Shown here: positions 1 to 12,400 of the stretch, piece by piece | How the letters are laid out: every line of letters begins with the position of its first letter | How positions within the stretch are numbered: the first letter of the stretch is position 1 | DNA from: Copromyces sp. CBS 386.78 | Taxonomy: Eukaryota; Ascomycota; Sordariomycetes; Sordariales; Sordariaceae | DNA: 64,000 nucleotides | Assembly (NCBI GenBank): GCA_030685235.1 | Contig: MU839212.1 | Span: 61,152-125,151 of the forward strand | Direction of reading: 5' to 3' | Made by a program: the position numbers and the translations under genes | The notes under the pieces: generated by a model | The model's input: the letters and a program-made list of their open reading frames with translations, nothing else | What the model was told of the DNA's origin: nothing | The model's database searches: none

Positions 1-788
1 TATTTTAATACCATTTTTATCTTTAGGGTTAGGGTTATTAGTATTAGAAAAAACTTGGTCATTTCTTATTTCCTTATCGCTTCGTGCACGGGCCTCCCGA
101 GTTTGGCAATTCGAAAGAATTGCCTAATTGGGAACATGGGCTCCGCAATTAATTGCACGTTGGCCCATTATAGACAGAACCGCCGCTCCTTCCAGTTTTA
201 GCGCCTCGGTGGGCTCACGGACCACGACCTTTGGTGCGGTTCTTCCATAACACCTTTAGTAAGCCCGACCTCAGCGCCTCCACGGTGGAAGGATGGGCGT
301 TTCAATAATTATCGCTACGGTAGTAATTAGGTATTTAAACGACTAATTATCTTTCGAATAGTTAAAGTATTAGGATAAATATTCAAAGAAGGTTCAATAA
401 GGTAAAAAGCGGTTGCTTATACTCGATAGCTATAGATTATACTATACTTAGGAATTTCTACAGTACTATAATAATAATAGTATTATAATATTTAGCTTAC
501 CTCCCCATCTTATTTATCTCCTTCAACCTCTAAATATAATAGTCTTTCAACCGTTGAAATACTACTACTCTAAAATTCTCAATATATTAATTCGTAACAG
601 TTGAATTAAAATTATGAAATTCGATTTCTTAAGTATAATCGAAGGTATACAATAGAAGGTATTTAAGGAGTTAATAATTTAGTTAGCGTTTAAGAAAATA
701 GGTATTTACCCCTTTAAACCCCAGGTATAGTATTTTACCCCCTCTCTAGCATTTTATATACTTTCTAGCGTTTTATATACTTTCTAGT
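1..788. other. AT-rich, RIP-like flank left of the retroelement
   Basis: No gene is recognisable. Bases 60-300 have near-normal composition; the rest is AT-rich and TpA-rich like the neighbouring element, which suggests RIP of an older repeat or spread of RIP from it. Two telomere-like TTAGGG units occur at 23-34, too few to be a telomere. A 19-bp unit (ctagc...tacttt) is repeated in tandem at 746-764 and 765-783, ending directly at the 5-bp target duplication 784-788. Whether this flank carries the upstream part of the transposase seen right of the retroelement could not be decided by eye. Confidence 0.5.
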
Positions 789-1093
789 TGATACCGGATT
801 GGTATCGCTAGTGTTACATACTAGAAAGACTAGTATGCGCACGTGACTATAGCACGTAACAGTGGTTACGTCACGGTCAATTAACCGTGACCGCGACTAT
901 AGTCGCAACCATAGGTCGCAACCCCATATAAGTGGGGCTTGTAAATTAGATAAGGATCGTTCGTATACGATAACTATAAGATTATCGCGTACAATCGATC
1001 CCCTTTCGAAATTCTTCCTAAAATTATTACTTTATATACAATAAAATTAATAATATATTATTATATTTTTCTTAATACCCTATTACAATATTA
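789..1093 (+). repeat. 5' LTR (305 bp)
   Basis: It aligns end to end without gaps to 9126-9430. The visible differences are transitions. In the right-hand half, most differences have T or A here and C or G in the other copy, so this copy is the more heavily RIP-mutated one there. A TATATAA-like stretch lies in the middle (about 927-933), a plausible promoter position for an LTR. Confidence 0.93.
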
Positions 1094-3962
1094 AATAGTA
1101 GTTATAATTAAGATTGCTTCGACTTGAACTACATTATACTATTATTACTAAACGGTCGTATTAAAGCGATTTTTATTAACGTTACGTACGTGATAACTTT
1201 TATTCTACGAAAGAGTAGGAAGTATTTTTAAAGTACGTAAAACGAATTTAAATACTTTTGCGACTATATAAATTACTTTTCTTCCCTTAAAAAGCGTCCT
1301 ATTTATTTAATTAATATAATCTAATTATTATTCCGTATTTATCGATTACTGAACTTAAGTACGTAATCGTTTCCCCCTTTTCGGCGAATTTGGGTAATTG
1401 CGAAGGCTTTTATTTCTATTATATTGCTCTACCCCCTATACGGCGAATTTAAGTAACTGTATTTATTATTACTTAGATTTTAATAATCGTAAGATTTATT
1501 AGACGTTAAAGGTTTCCCCTATTACCGAATTTAGGTACGTAGTAGTATCCGCTCTTATTTTATTCCTAATTATATATTCTTTGTATTAATCCCCTAATTA
1601 TTATTGTTGTAAGATCGTATATTTAAGTTTATATTTATCCTTACGTACTTTAGGAAGTATAATAACTATTATACTAAGTATATTTGTCGAGTCCGACGAT
1701 TATATATTGGGCGGGCGTAATATCTAGCTTACGTCCGAAATCGGTTCTAATCCCCTCCGCCGCTACCGATAATATAATAGTTTTTAAAATTCGTTGTATA
1801 TTTAAGATCGTTACTTCGAAGACGCTTTCTAAGATTCGATTTATATTAAGAGTGAGGCCGATTTATACTAATTAGATTTTCTAAATAAATTACGTATTAC
1901 TACTGTTATTAAACCTTGTAGATAAACTTTATTAATAAATATATATATTCTTCTAGTAGCGGACCTTCGTTATACGATTTACTACCCCTCTATAAATTAT
2001 TTAAAGGACGACTTCTCTCCGCGAAAGTAAAATACTATAACCGAATGCGAAAAAGGGTCCCTAACCCGAGCTGAGTACGATTTTAAGACGATAAGTCTAC
2101 TACGTATAGACCCTAATAAACCGCTTCTAATGCGTCCTAAGAAGTTTAATAATAATAGGGAATTTATAGACTATTTCGATTCTAAATTCGATTAATAAAT
2201 TAATACCTTATTTAATAAAATTACTTTTTAGGTAATAAAATTTTAAAATAATTTAAATGAAAATCGGAAAAAAATTAATGGTTTAATAACGTATTATGCT
2301 AATAAGATCTCTATAGCTCTAAAGAAATCCAATAAGGTAATAGAAGCCTCGTATATTAGCTAGTGTTGCGATATTAATTTAGATTTTAATTTCGCTTTAG
2401 AGAAATAGTCGGAATTAAATTAATAATAGTTTAATATAGTTATAAATAAAATATTTAAAAATATTAAAACCCTTCTTAAATCTGTAATTAAAGACTTCGC
2501 TAATTAATAAAAGGAAACCGTTAAAATTATTATAGAAAATGTTACTTAAGAGGTTAATAACGTACGTATAGAAGTTATTAAAGAAATCCGTAAGGAAATA
2601 TTAAAAAGTCTATCTAATAACCCTTATATACTTCCTAATCCGATTAAACTTTAATATAAGGAAGATAAGGGTCCTATAACCCCGTATTGTTCCGATAAGC
2701 CCGCTTTTCGAAGATTAGGTGATATTTTCGGTAGACTATTTTAAATTACAATAGAAAGCGTGCTAGAAGAGTAATAAACTGGTTAATCCTAGTAAAAAGT
2801 CCTATTTCCTAATAACCCCTTTAAAAACTACGCTGGTTTTACTCTATATTTCCCCTAGAATACGATTTCGCGCGCTTATTCCGAACTTCTATAAAACGAA
2901 TGTGTATGCGTTAATAATTTATTAAGGATGAACCTTTAAATTTCCTTTAGCGGCGCCCTTTTAAGCTTTCGTAATAATATTCTACTTTTATAGGCTAGTA
3001 TTTGTAATATTTAAACCTCTTACGAATTTTATAACCCATACTTCGATTTACGTAACCGATATACTTCTATATTGGGTATATGTATTGCTCCTATTATTAT
3101 ATTTAATTTAATGGCGGATAAGGATCTATTAGGAAACGACGAAACCGTTATTAATAAATCTATATAGTTAGGATTCCTAGGAGGAGGCGATAATAGTAAT
3201 CCCTTGGATTCGTTGCAAAGCGGAGGAGGTTAGAGAGGTTAACCTTTATGTTCGCTTAGAAATAATAGTTTTCCTATACCTCCGTATTCCGGAAAGGGAA
3301 CGGGATACGGAGGAAGTAAATTACCGGGACCCCCTAATGGAAGAAGCGGAAATTTTAACGAACTTCGGAGAAACTAAAATTATAAAAACGATGATAAAAA
3401 TAAATAATATGAAAAGGTTAAATATAAAGACGTAGGAACGTTCAACCCTAATACCGAAGACCTAAAAGATTAAAATATTATTAACGAAGGTAAATATACT
3501 ATTTATATAAATGTATATACTTTCTGTAAATAAATATTATCTTTTATCGAAAATCCTTAATAATATTACCTATTTAATAAAATAAACCGCTAATTTATTC
3601 GGCTATTCTATATATATTTTATTAAATTAATACGTATTTAGTGGATAATTAAAGTCAATAACGATATAAAGTTAAAATAGAAAGAAGGAGGCATCTATAA
3701 ATTCTTTAACTAATTTATTAATCGGTTCGTATTAGATATAGCTATGGCTATAGTTAAGTTTATACGTAGTCGTATTTACTTTTAAGAGATTTATAATAAT
3801 GTAAGCGTACTTACTCTCTATATTTAATATTAAATATATTATACTAAAGCTATAAGCACTCTTACTAAAGATAATAGAAATTAGTATAGCGTTATAATAT
3901 AAATTTAGTCTAGTATAGAGCTTCGTATTTAATAGAACGTACGAACCCCCTTCGAAGAGGAG

Positions 3963-6900
3963 TTATTCGCTAATTATATATAATTTATACGTAAGTCGAA
4001 GGCTATTTTGACTTCTACGGCTAAAATTAAAGCTAAGAATTCTTTTTCTTTTCGATTGGGCTGATCGAATAGTCGCCCCGCCGATAACTAGTCTATAATT
4101 AATAATTACCCGCGTTCGAACTACGGCAATAAGGATAGGAGTCGTAATAAAAATAAGAATTGTAATTGGAGTTAAAACCATGACTAGAGCCGCGATTAAG
4201 ACTGTAGCCGTAACTAAACCTACGATCGAAATAATAGTCGTAATTATAATTATAATTAAAACCAAAATAGGGACCGCGATTTAGTATATAATCGTAAGGT
4301 ATACGAGAGAGCCTATTATACTAACGAAATAGCCGCTAATAGTTTAAAGTTAGAGCTAGAAGAGATAGGAACTATAAGCGCTTATATAGTATTCGAATAA
4401 TTTAAGAAATGCCGAAAATGCTTAAAGACCTTTAAAAAGGAATTATAAAAGAAAGTATACTCAACGCGCTATTAATTTACTCCGGCGGTTAGAGTTGAAA
4501 AGTTTAAAACCCCTTCCCTTTTAATACCCGAATAGCGTATATATAAGTATTATAAAAAGTAATATATATTACGGAATATTTTATTCTAATATTTAAAAAA
4601 ATATACCTTAATAGCCGAAGGGCGTTTTAAAGGCGATAAGCCTACGCCCGTATAGAGGATTCGATTAGAGCCTATTAAAACGATAGAATTACCCTAAATA
4701 TACGAAGCCAATCTTATAATTATAATTAACGCGGATAATAACCTAATATTTAGCTTTATTTATATAAGAGTTAATACTAGGGTTATTCCTAGTAGTAAAT
4801 TTGTAGAAGTTTATATAGACTTAAGTATAGGTAAAATTTTAATTAGAAAGCCTTTTCTTTAAATTTTCGAATATTCTATCGAAAAGTAGGAAGTTAAGGT
4901 TAAAGGAGTGGATAGTCGACTAATTAATATTATAGAATAGGCTACTTTTAAAATTTATTTAGAAGGCTTTAATAAAGAAGGACGCCCTACCCTTATAAAA
5001 TTTACGAAGGGAATTTGGGTAATTAAGGAGTTAGAACCTAACGTTTTATTCGGTAATGATTTCCTATATGCTTATATAGTTAATATAGACTATAAAACTA
5101 ATATTATTACTTTTTAGAATTTAAACGATTTTTATATCGATTTTATTGTTTAAGCTAATTCGAAGGCGTATATACGTAGGGTTATTACTGTAAAAAAGAT
5201 TATAATCTTCTCCGGATAATTTAGTTATATTCTTATTTAATATAAGTTATTGCCCTTAGGACGGAATTTTATATTCTATTCGAGGTACGCTACTACTGTA
5301 TACGCGGTCGTTAACGCTAAGTCCTTATTAGTTATATTTATTAATAATATAATAGAAGGAGTATTAATAATTCTTAAATATTTTTACGTCGGAAGTATTG
5401 CGGAAATTACTAATAATAGTTATTTAGCTTTATTAAATGCTATAATCGTTGATATAGTCTTATTAATACTAAGTACCGAATCCTCCTTAAATTAAGAGTT
5501 TAATATATTAGTAATCCGAATCTATAATATTATTGAGGTTTAATCTAGTAACGGACCCGCCGGTAGGTACGACTATATTAATAATATATCCGACGAGGAA
5601 ATTCTCGTAGAATTCGCCGTAGAAAACGAGGATATAGTTTTCGAAATTATAGAGGAAAAGGATAATATAATTTAGGTAGAAATATAGAAATTTAAAATAA
5701 TTGAAAAATAATTTATATTCGGTATGAAAACGTTTAGAAACCTTTTTAAAAAGGTTACCGAAAAGGGCATTTATATTTACGCCTAAAATCTTGTACTAAT
5801 TTATAAAATTAAGAAATTTATTAACGATTACCCCTCCTTTTAGGAAGAAGGAAGTATTATCGAAATAAATGAGAACGATATAATATGTATCCTATTAGTT
5901 GAAAGATAGTAGAACTAATGTATTCGAATTCGGTTATACCCGTTGAGTAAGAAGGATAGGGAGGTGTTAAATTAAGTCTTCGGCTCCTTTTACGAATAAA
6001 GTAAAATAGATTGGGTAGACTGTACTATATTATTTATTTACTTTATTTTTATAATTTGGAAAATAGTTAAAGGCTAGTAGAAGGGTTAAGTTGTAATAGA
6101 CCTTTGTACTTTTAATAAAATTATAATTTTAAATAATTATCTTCTACTTTTATAATTGGAAATTATTATATTCTTTAGGGGTAAATGCTTTATTATTATT
6201 ATCGACGCTACTGCTTTTTTTTATTAATTCGGCGTTTAATTTCTTTATTATAATAAATTTATATTAATTAGTCCGCGAAGGTTGGAATAGCCTAATGTAG
6301 CCTTAATAAAGTATAGAAATTCTTTGGCCTTTGTATAACGCTTTATAAATAGGTTATTAATAGTATTCGTAAAGTTTTATTGCGTATTTATTAATAATAT
6401 TATAATTTTTTTAAATATTATAAAAGATTATTTTAAATATTTAAAATAAGTTTTTTCCCTTTTTTCGTCTAAGAATATTGTATTATCCCCGAAGAAGTCC
6501 TTTATTGCCTACTCTAATATAGAATTATTCGGTTTTTAAATTAATATATTAAGTCTATTTACTATAAAAGAGAGGCTAGAGGCGTTTAAGAATTTAGAAT
6601 TCCCTAATACTTTAAAAACTCTAGAAAGGTATATTGGGGCCTCTAGCTTTATTTGCTACTTTCTCCCTTACTATAATAAATTTTTAGAATTATTTTAATT
6701 TTAAAAAGTCGAACTCTTCGTAATAAAATATAAGTCCGGGGTAATAGTGCCGGGTAACTTAATTAAAAAAGTTAATTATTATATAAAGACGACCTACGAA
6801 CCGATAGAGTAAGAGTTCGAATTATTTTAAGTAATTTAAAAGGTTATTTATAAAAATATAAAGTTGTATTATTTAAACTTAAATAGGTAAGTATTTTTAT
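3963..6900 (+). pseudogene. Broken pol region: protease and reverse transcriptase of the chromovirus
   Basis: Reading through stops, the frame gives a retropepsin-like stretch and then the RT fingers and palm. The segment IIDATAFFYQFGV (about 6,196-6,234) matches the palm motif usual in fungal chromoviruses. The catalytic F/Y-x-D-D box reads F-I-N-N at 6387-6398, because both GAT/GAC aspartate codons are now AAT, a G-to-A change expected from RIP. TAG and TAA stand where CAG and CAA would be expected. A short stretch at 5250-5495 stays open by chance within this region and is not a separate gene. Non-functional. Confidence 0.85.
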
Positions 6901-8945
6901 AAATCGACGGATCCTTAGAAAGAAGGTATAGAATTATGTTATTTTATTTAAAGGACGAATATATTTAAATCCTTAATATATTAATCCCTGCGAATTAAGT
7001 CCTCCTAATTATATTTTTAAATAAGGTTCTAAATAAGTCCGAAATAAGTTACGGCCTTTCTAAAATAGAAGTAATTTACTTCGTTTAGGCGGTTAAATGG
7101 TTCCGAACTTTTTTTTATTCGTATAACCTTCTAATAATTATATTAATAGATTACGCGGCTACTAAGGGAATTTACGAATAGATTATCTTAAATATATTAT
7201 TTATAAATAGAAGTAATTACCGTTTAATTAATATATTAATATATTTATTCTAATATAACTTAAAGGTTTACTATATTACTAGTAAATTAAATTTCGTCCC
7301 GGATATATTAAGTTGCCTACTAGTAAAAAGAAACGAAAAAGGTCGTTCGGACGAAATATTAATCCTAAATTAAATATAGTTTATTTGAATAGAGGCGTAA
7401 ATAAATAAAGTAATTAAACGCAATTTTTAATAAGGATATATAGTCGATTCTAAATTTAGTTAAGTTATAAATAAGTTACGTAGCTATAAGAATGCTACCG
7501 AAGTTAATAACGTTATTTTATATACTAGGTACCCTTTTAAAATTATAAATAGTTTATTATATTATATTAATTCTAATAAAATAAGAAGATTATACGTACT
7601 TAAAAAAATGATTGCTATTATATTAAGTGCTATCTACGATAAAAAGCATTATTTCGGAAGAGACCGAATATTATATAATTTTAGAGAATATACTATACTA
7701 AAGAAATCTTAAGAAATTAAAAATTACGTATATTATTATCCGATATACTAGTTTAATTATACGGATAGAGAAGCCCCTATTGGCGATTATTAATTGGTTA
7801 ATTTAAAATATACGAAACCTATACGTACTATTATAATAGATTTTATTATAAATTTCCCTAAAGTCCCCGCATTTAATATATTATAGTACCTTTTAAAATA
7901 CAATTTCTTTGATATTTTAATACTAATATTATACTATATATTTAAGAAGTGCCGGTTAATCCCTAATTATAATATTTATATAGTAGAAGATTAAGGAAGA
8001 ATTCTAGTATATAAATTTATATTAGGCGATTAGGGCTTCCTATAAGTAATTATTTTAAATAGGGATAGGAAATTTATTTGCCGAATATAAAAAGGAATAT
8101 AGTTAGCCCTAGGTACTAAATTATTAATAATTATAATATATTATCCCTAAAGTAATAGTATAGTAAAAAGGCGTAATTAAAACGTCGAGATCGCTATTTA
8201 CTTTTACTACTTTATATAACCCGAATTAAATTAGGTAGAAATTTTACCTAATTTATAATAAAATATAAATAGCGCTTACTCTAGATTTATTAAATCCTTA
8301 CTATACGAATAATTATTTAAGTTCAATCTTTTAAGACTATTAAACTTGCTTACAAATATTAAAAATAATACTATTCAAATTGTATAGGACTACGTAACTC
8401 TTTAAAATAATTTATAAGAAAATGCCTAATTAATAATAGCTTTCGCCGTCGCTAAGGCTAAAAAGCGCTATAATAGTAATTATTGCTAATACGAATTCTC
8501 GGTAAGAAATAAAATATTTTTAAAATTTTATAAGGGATACTATCTCCCTAGTAGATTATTATAGAAGTTTTTATAATAGCGCGCCAATCCTTTTATAATA
8601 TTCAAACGAGTCGGCAAATTAGTATACTATCTAGACCTATTTCCTAAGATAGCTGGTATTTACCCCGTTATTTTAATTACGTATTTTAAAAGCGCCCCCA
8701 ATAATAAAGACTTATTCGGACAAACCTAACTACTTCCTAGACCTATTGAAAATAATTAGTAGGATTTTAATAACGAAGAATACAAAGTAGAAATTATCCT
8801 AAAATATATAAAAAATAAAATTAATAGTAAATGGAGATATCTAGTTAAATAGCTCGGATATAGTTATTATTAGAATAAATAATTGCCGGAAAAGGAGTTA
8901 CGTAGCGCAAAGGAATTAATTATTGAATATTAAGATCGTTTAGGC
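6890..8945 (+). pseudogene. Broken pol region: RNase H, integrase and chromodomain
   Basis: RNase H-like motifs lie around 6,890-7,330 (for example LNKSEISYG and AATKGIYEQ). Integrase follows, with a zinc-binding H..H..C..C region near 7,630-7,760 and a D-R-D-x-K-F core motif near 8,055-8,075. YYPQSNS near 8,137-8,160 stands where Ty3-type integrases carry Y-H-P-Q-T-D-G, so several conserved residues are changed. The C-terminal chromodomain (about 8,770-8,940) shows EYKVEIIL, then WRYLVK and GYSYY. Chromodomains of this type direct integration towards heterochromatin in other chromoviruses. Stops throughout; non-functional. Confidence 0.85.
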
Positions 8946-9125
8946 GGTATAGAGCCGGCTAAGCCAAAGAAGGTTAAAAAGGTACAATTCAAGGAGGCTG
9001 CGTATAAGGACACTAGTATAAGTTATAGAAGGAATTTAAGACCTAGAAGGAAATGAGGGCATTTATATATACATTAGTTCGCTACTACTAAGGATAGTAG
9101 TATTGTTTTCTGTACGGCCAGCATT

Positions 9126-9430
9126 TAATACCGGATTAGTATCGCTAGTGTCACATACTAGAAAGACTAGCATACGTACGTAACCATGGCACGTGACAAT
9201 GGTTGCGTCACGGTCAATTGACCGTAACCGCGACTATAGTCGCAACCATAGGTCGCAACCCTATATAAGTGGGGCTTGTAGATTAGATAAGGATCGTTCG
9301 TACACGATGACTATAGGATTATCGCGCACGATCGATCCCCTCTCGAGATTCTTCCCAGAATTATTACTTCATATACAATAAAATTAATAACATATTGTCA
9401 CATCTTTCCCAATACCCTATCATGGTATTA
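9126..9430 (+). repeat. 3' LTR (305 bp)
   Basis: Partner of 789-1093, same length, followed by the target-site copy ctagt at 9431-9435. Its first TG reads TA, as expected from a C-to-T change on the opposite strand. It keeps more C and G than the 5' copy in its right half. Confidence 0.93.
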
Positions 9431-10110
9431 CTAGTATAATAGCTAATAATCTATATAATAATAATAGGTTATACTTGGACCGTTATAAAATCGTATTATA
9501 CGACGAATACCTACCCCTCTACTAGAACCGTTATTAATACCTTTAATACCTTTTAAAATACCTAATAACCTTTATTAAATAAACCGAACCGCTACTAAGC
9601 TATATAATACTATAGAAAAAAAGGATTTATCCCTATCTTTTAAAAAGATAGTATTAAGTTTCGTAAAGGGTAGAAAAACCGCGGCAGCCGAATTAGTATA
9701 AGTTAAGCGCGATCTAGGCAGGACCTAGTATACTAAAAGTATAAAGCGACAGCGTAAATCCCTTAAGAACCGATCTATATAAGTAGGGGGGATTTTGAAG
9801 GTTTTTGACGGCTGAGCTATAGTACTTAAATAGGCTGATAATAACCTTCGTACTACCTAGAAGAAAGTCGATAAAGCGAATCAATAGGCTGTAAATAAGG
9901 CCAAAAAGTAGGTTGAAGATATAGTAAAGGTAGCTAGAAAGTGGCAGTTTGAAGGAAAACTCCAGCTATACGAAGTATATGGACCGGGTGGTGAGAAAAG
10001 GGTGTTAAGAAGGGGTACTTGAATATAACCTCATTTTTACATGTGCCTGGCCGTTGTACTGGGTTGGCCGTATTGGTCGTAAGCACCCACTTTAGGGGGT
10101 GCGAGTCAAC
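9431..10110 (+). pseudogene. C-terminal relic of a Fot1/pogo-family DDE transposase
   Basis: Immediately right of the 3' LTR the plus strand, read through RIP-type stops, gives GPL.NRI.RRIPTP, then LYQINRTATKLYNTIEK, SFVKGRKTAAAELVQV, KRQRKSLKNRSIQVGG and ARKWQFEG. This succession (an N/D-P segment, helix, 'KG...A...A' helix, KR-rich stretch, 'x-GG-x-L' end) matches the C-terminus of Fot1/Pot2-like transposases of filamentous fungi. The catalytic DDE part is not visible. RIP becomes lighter to the right and composition is normal by about 10,030. A hairpin-like cacccactttagggggtg at about 10,084-10,102 may be near the element's end. No 5' terminal repeat was found. Family assignment is by memory of the family pattern. 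Confidence 0.6.
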
Positions 10111-10204
10111 GAGAACCGAAAAAGTGGGGGCGTGGCACGGGTAGCGGGACCGCTCGAGTCGCTAGAGCTAGCCCGGAGCGGGACGGGCCCTGCTTTGTCC
10201 CATT

Positions 10205-10341
10205 GAGCAAAAGTCACATACCTTCGGCGAAACCTTCAATCCGGTTCGTCTCAAATCTGATTCGGGCGTCAGTCAGTGGGATGATCGACAGAGCCTCGTG
10301 TTGGTCGAAGGCACTGGGATTGCGAAGGTACGCGACCTGGT
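10205..10341 (-). pseudogene. Orphan exon-like fragment beside the transposon relic
   Basis: On the minus strand a polypyrimidine stretch and CAG (about 10,342-10,352) look like a 3' splice site. They are followed by an open frame with ordinary composition (NQVAYLRNPSAFDQHEALSI...) that ends at a perfect 5' splice site, AAG|GTATGTGAC (donor at about 10,201-10,206). The intron would run left into the transposon-relic zone, and no continuation is visible. I do not recognise the protein. It may be a gene broken by transposon insertion, or a chance open frame of about 45 codons. Confidence 0.3.
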
Positions 10342-10411
10342 TCTGAAAAGAGGCAATGAGGTCACAACTCGAGGTCGCTGGATTTCCAAAATTCGTGTTT
10401 TTCCGGCACAC

Positions 10412-11080
10412 TGGTTCTTCGACCCTGATGACGCTTCAGCCCAATCGCAACATGGACATGGACCACATGTTTGGGAAAACGCACTTCGAGTCAGGACCAG
10501 GGGAATGCGGAGATTTCGGATATATGAATAGCTATGCTACCTGCAAGGAAACAACAAGAAATATGTTTACCCTGGGGAAACATACAAAGGCGGAATATGC
10601 ACCAGCTCAGCATACTCCAAGACAGAGTTGTATGAGTTGATTCTCCCTTCAGTATAAGCAATGACGCCGAGCTGAGTCTTTCAATTGTTCAACATTAAAC
10701 CATCCATGCAATATTCGAGCAGCAAATATCTCTACCTGATTAGACCCGAACGGCCAGTCCAGTAATTTTGTTCTTTCGCAACGCCTGCTTGCGGGCTCTC
10801 GCTACCATGCAACTGATGCGTAACTTCAAAGGACAAGGGGGGATGAAACCTTTGATAAACGCCGTAATCCTTTGCTCCCCATTTTCCGACCCTTTTCTTT
10901 GCTCAAAAATGCTTGTTCAATGATGCCAAACCCGACAGATAGGACAGAGAGGACTACCTAATTCCTCTGCCTTCTGTTTCCGCAAACCCAAAAAAGTGCA
11001 TACCAAAGCGTACCCCGCGAGATTATGAAAGTTGTCTATAATACTTGCCACCTACTCCACCTCATCCCTTCACAACACCA
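10412..11080. other. Intergenic, no gene seen
   Basis: Ordinary GC content. Short plus-strand open frames here have no splice sites or recognisable sequence. It would contain the 3' UTR of the Tad3 gene, which ends at 11,081 on the minus strand. Confidence 0.5.
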
Positions 11081-12400
11081 TCAGGCATGAATCATCTGGT
11101 CAACTGGCAGCGGCTTGAGACAGCCGTTGGACTCCCATTCCCAGGCCACCAAACTCCAGTTGAGTTCTCGGCGCCAAAACAGCCCAAGGCCACGACCACC
11201 ATCCGCCCCATTAAGCGATGGGTGATCGCTGCCACGGTTCTCAGCGCAGAGCCCGCCCGTCAACGGCATACGATGACGAAAGACGACTTTGCCCATGCGC
11301 GAGTGAAGGATGGCCATGGAGCACATTACGCAAGGCTCGTGCGTAAGGTACATCTCGAGCCCGTGGCAGAGATACCCATCAGGAGAGGGATGGTCAATCT
11401 CAAAGACCTTTTGCTCGTCGTCGAGCAGAGGCTTGTCTTGGAAGGCCTCGAACTCGAGGATGGGGGTTTGGAACGTGTCGGTCCTCTTGTTCTCCGCACG
11501 CACTAGCTTCTGGGCAACCATACTGATGGCACGGAGTACAGAATGCGCCATAGGATTCCCAGTGCATCCCGTCTTCCCCTGGCAGCGCCAACGGGCGTCA
11601 GCAGCAAGGGCCACAAGGGTGACTTTGTTGCCTTCCTCGCGCTGGACAATACAAGCTCCCATGGGTTCTCCGTGACCAGCAGCTTGGGACTGCTCGGCCA
11701 CCTGGTGGGCCAGTGTCATCCATATTGCAGCATCGTCTGTGATCTCTTCTGTGCTTCGGGATACCATGGCGGGATGCGGTCCAAGAGGGTTATTCTTGCG
11801 GTATAAAGTAGGCCAGAAGTGTTGGGACCACATGGCGGCTTGAATCTGCGAGGTGGGAGCGACCATGGGAACAGGAACACTGCGGATGAAGATGTCTTCT
11901 TCCAGCCCCTCAATCGTCTTGAGGGCCTGGACCAGCTCGTCACGCGACAGCTGGGACTCGGGACCGAGGATGATGTAGATCCAATTCGATTTGCCCGTGT
12001 GGATCTGTCGGCTTTGGGGTGTCTCGTTCATGAATTGGGTTTTGAGATGGGCGGGTAGGTCGCCTGGCTTGGCGCATCTGCGTAGATGTGGAACGCCCTT
12101 AACGATTTCCTCAGGTAGCATGTCGCGCAAGAGGCTTGCAATAAACGTCAGCTTGTGTGACCCGGGGAAGTGTTAGGAGCTTGGGAGACTGCAGCAGGGG
12201 GCATACCTGATAGTAGGGTTCGCCGACTTGACGGGCGTTCGGGTGATCAGCACCCGGCCCGTAACGTGGTCGTCTCTTAGCTCAAGAGTTGTCTTGAGGG
12301 GAATAAGGACGCCATGATCGACTTCCTCGCGTACGAGGCTCTGGACAATTGGATCCTGTGCAGCAAGGACTGCTCCCATGGACTTGTCTTCGTGAGGCAT
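11081..12400 (-). CDS. tad3: tRNA-specific adenosine-34 deaminase, non-catalytic subunit Tad3
   Basis: Two exons, 12400-12207 and 12134-11081, give about 415 aa. The 72-nt intron has GTATGC at the donor, a GCTGAC branch site and a TGCAAG acceptor, and splicing keeps the frame. The C-terminal half is a CDA-fold deaminase: the first zinc motif reads HSV (residues 262-264) and the second PCVMC (332-336). In Tad3/ADAT3 proteins the glutamate of the H-A-E motif is replaced, usually by valine, so the subunit is structural; the partner Tad2 catalyses A34-to-inosine conversion in tRNA anticodons. The N-terminal half is the variable ADAT3 region, including an LPxHLKTQF-like segment. The first exon starts at the ATG of MPHEDKSMG. 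It is an isolated gene facing 10 kb of repeat DNA. Confidence 0.93.

Larger units (their letters stand above)
789..9430 (+). mobile_element. RIP-inactivated Ty3/Gypsy chromovirus LTR retrotransposon (8,642 bp)
   Basis: Two 305-bp direct repeats (789-1093 and 9126-9430) bound the element, and ctagt at 784-788 is repeated at 9431-9435 as a target-site duplication. The LTR ends fit TGATACC...GGTATCA after allowing C-to-T and G-to-A changes. Plus-strand translation, reading through TAG/TAA, gives in order a gag-like region, an R/N/D-rich tract (about 4,060-4,300), an F-KKCRKC zinc-finger-like motif (about 4,408-4,440), a retropepsin-like segment ending NVLFGNDFL (about 4,790-5,060), reverse transcriptase (about 6,060-6,720), RNase H (about 6,890-7,330), integrase with H-H-C-C-like and core motifs (about 7,560-8,340) and a C-terminal chromodomain (WRYLVK..GY, about 8,770-8,940). 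This order is that of Ty3/Gypsy chromoviruses. Dozens of in-frame stops and a mutated RT active site show that it is dead. Confidence 0.93.

Noticed and set aside
23..37. TTAGGG TTAGGG at the left edge, a telomere-like repeat
   Set aside because: Only two units within AT-rich DNA; a telomere would show many. The window edge is arbitrary.
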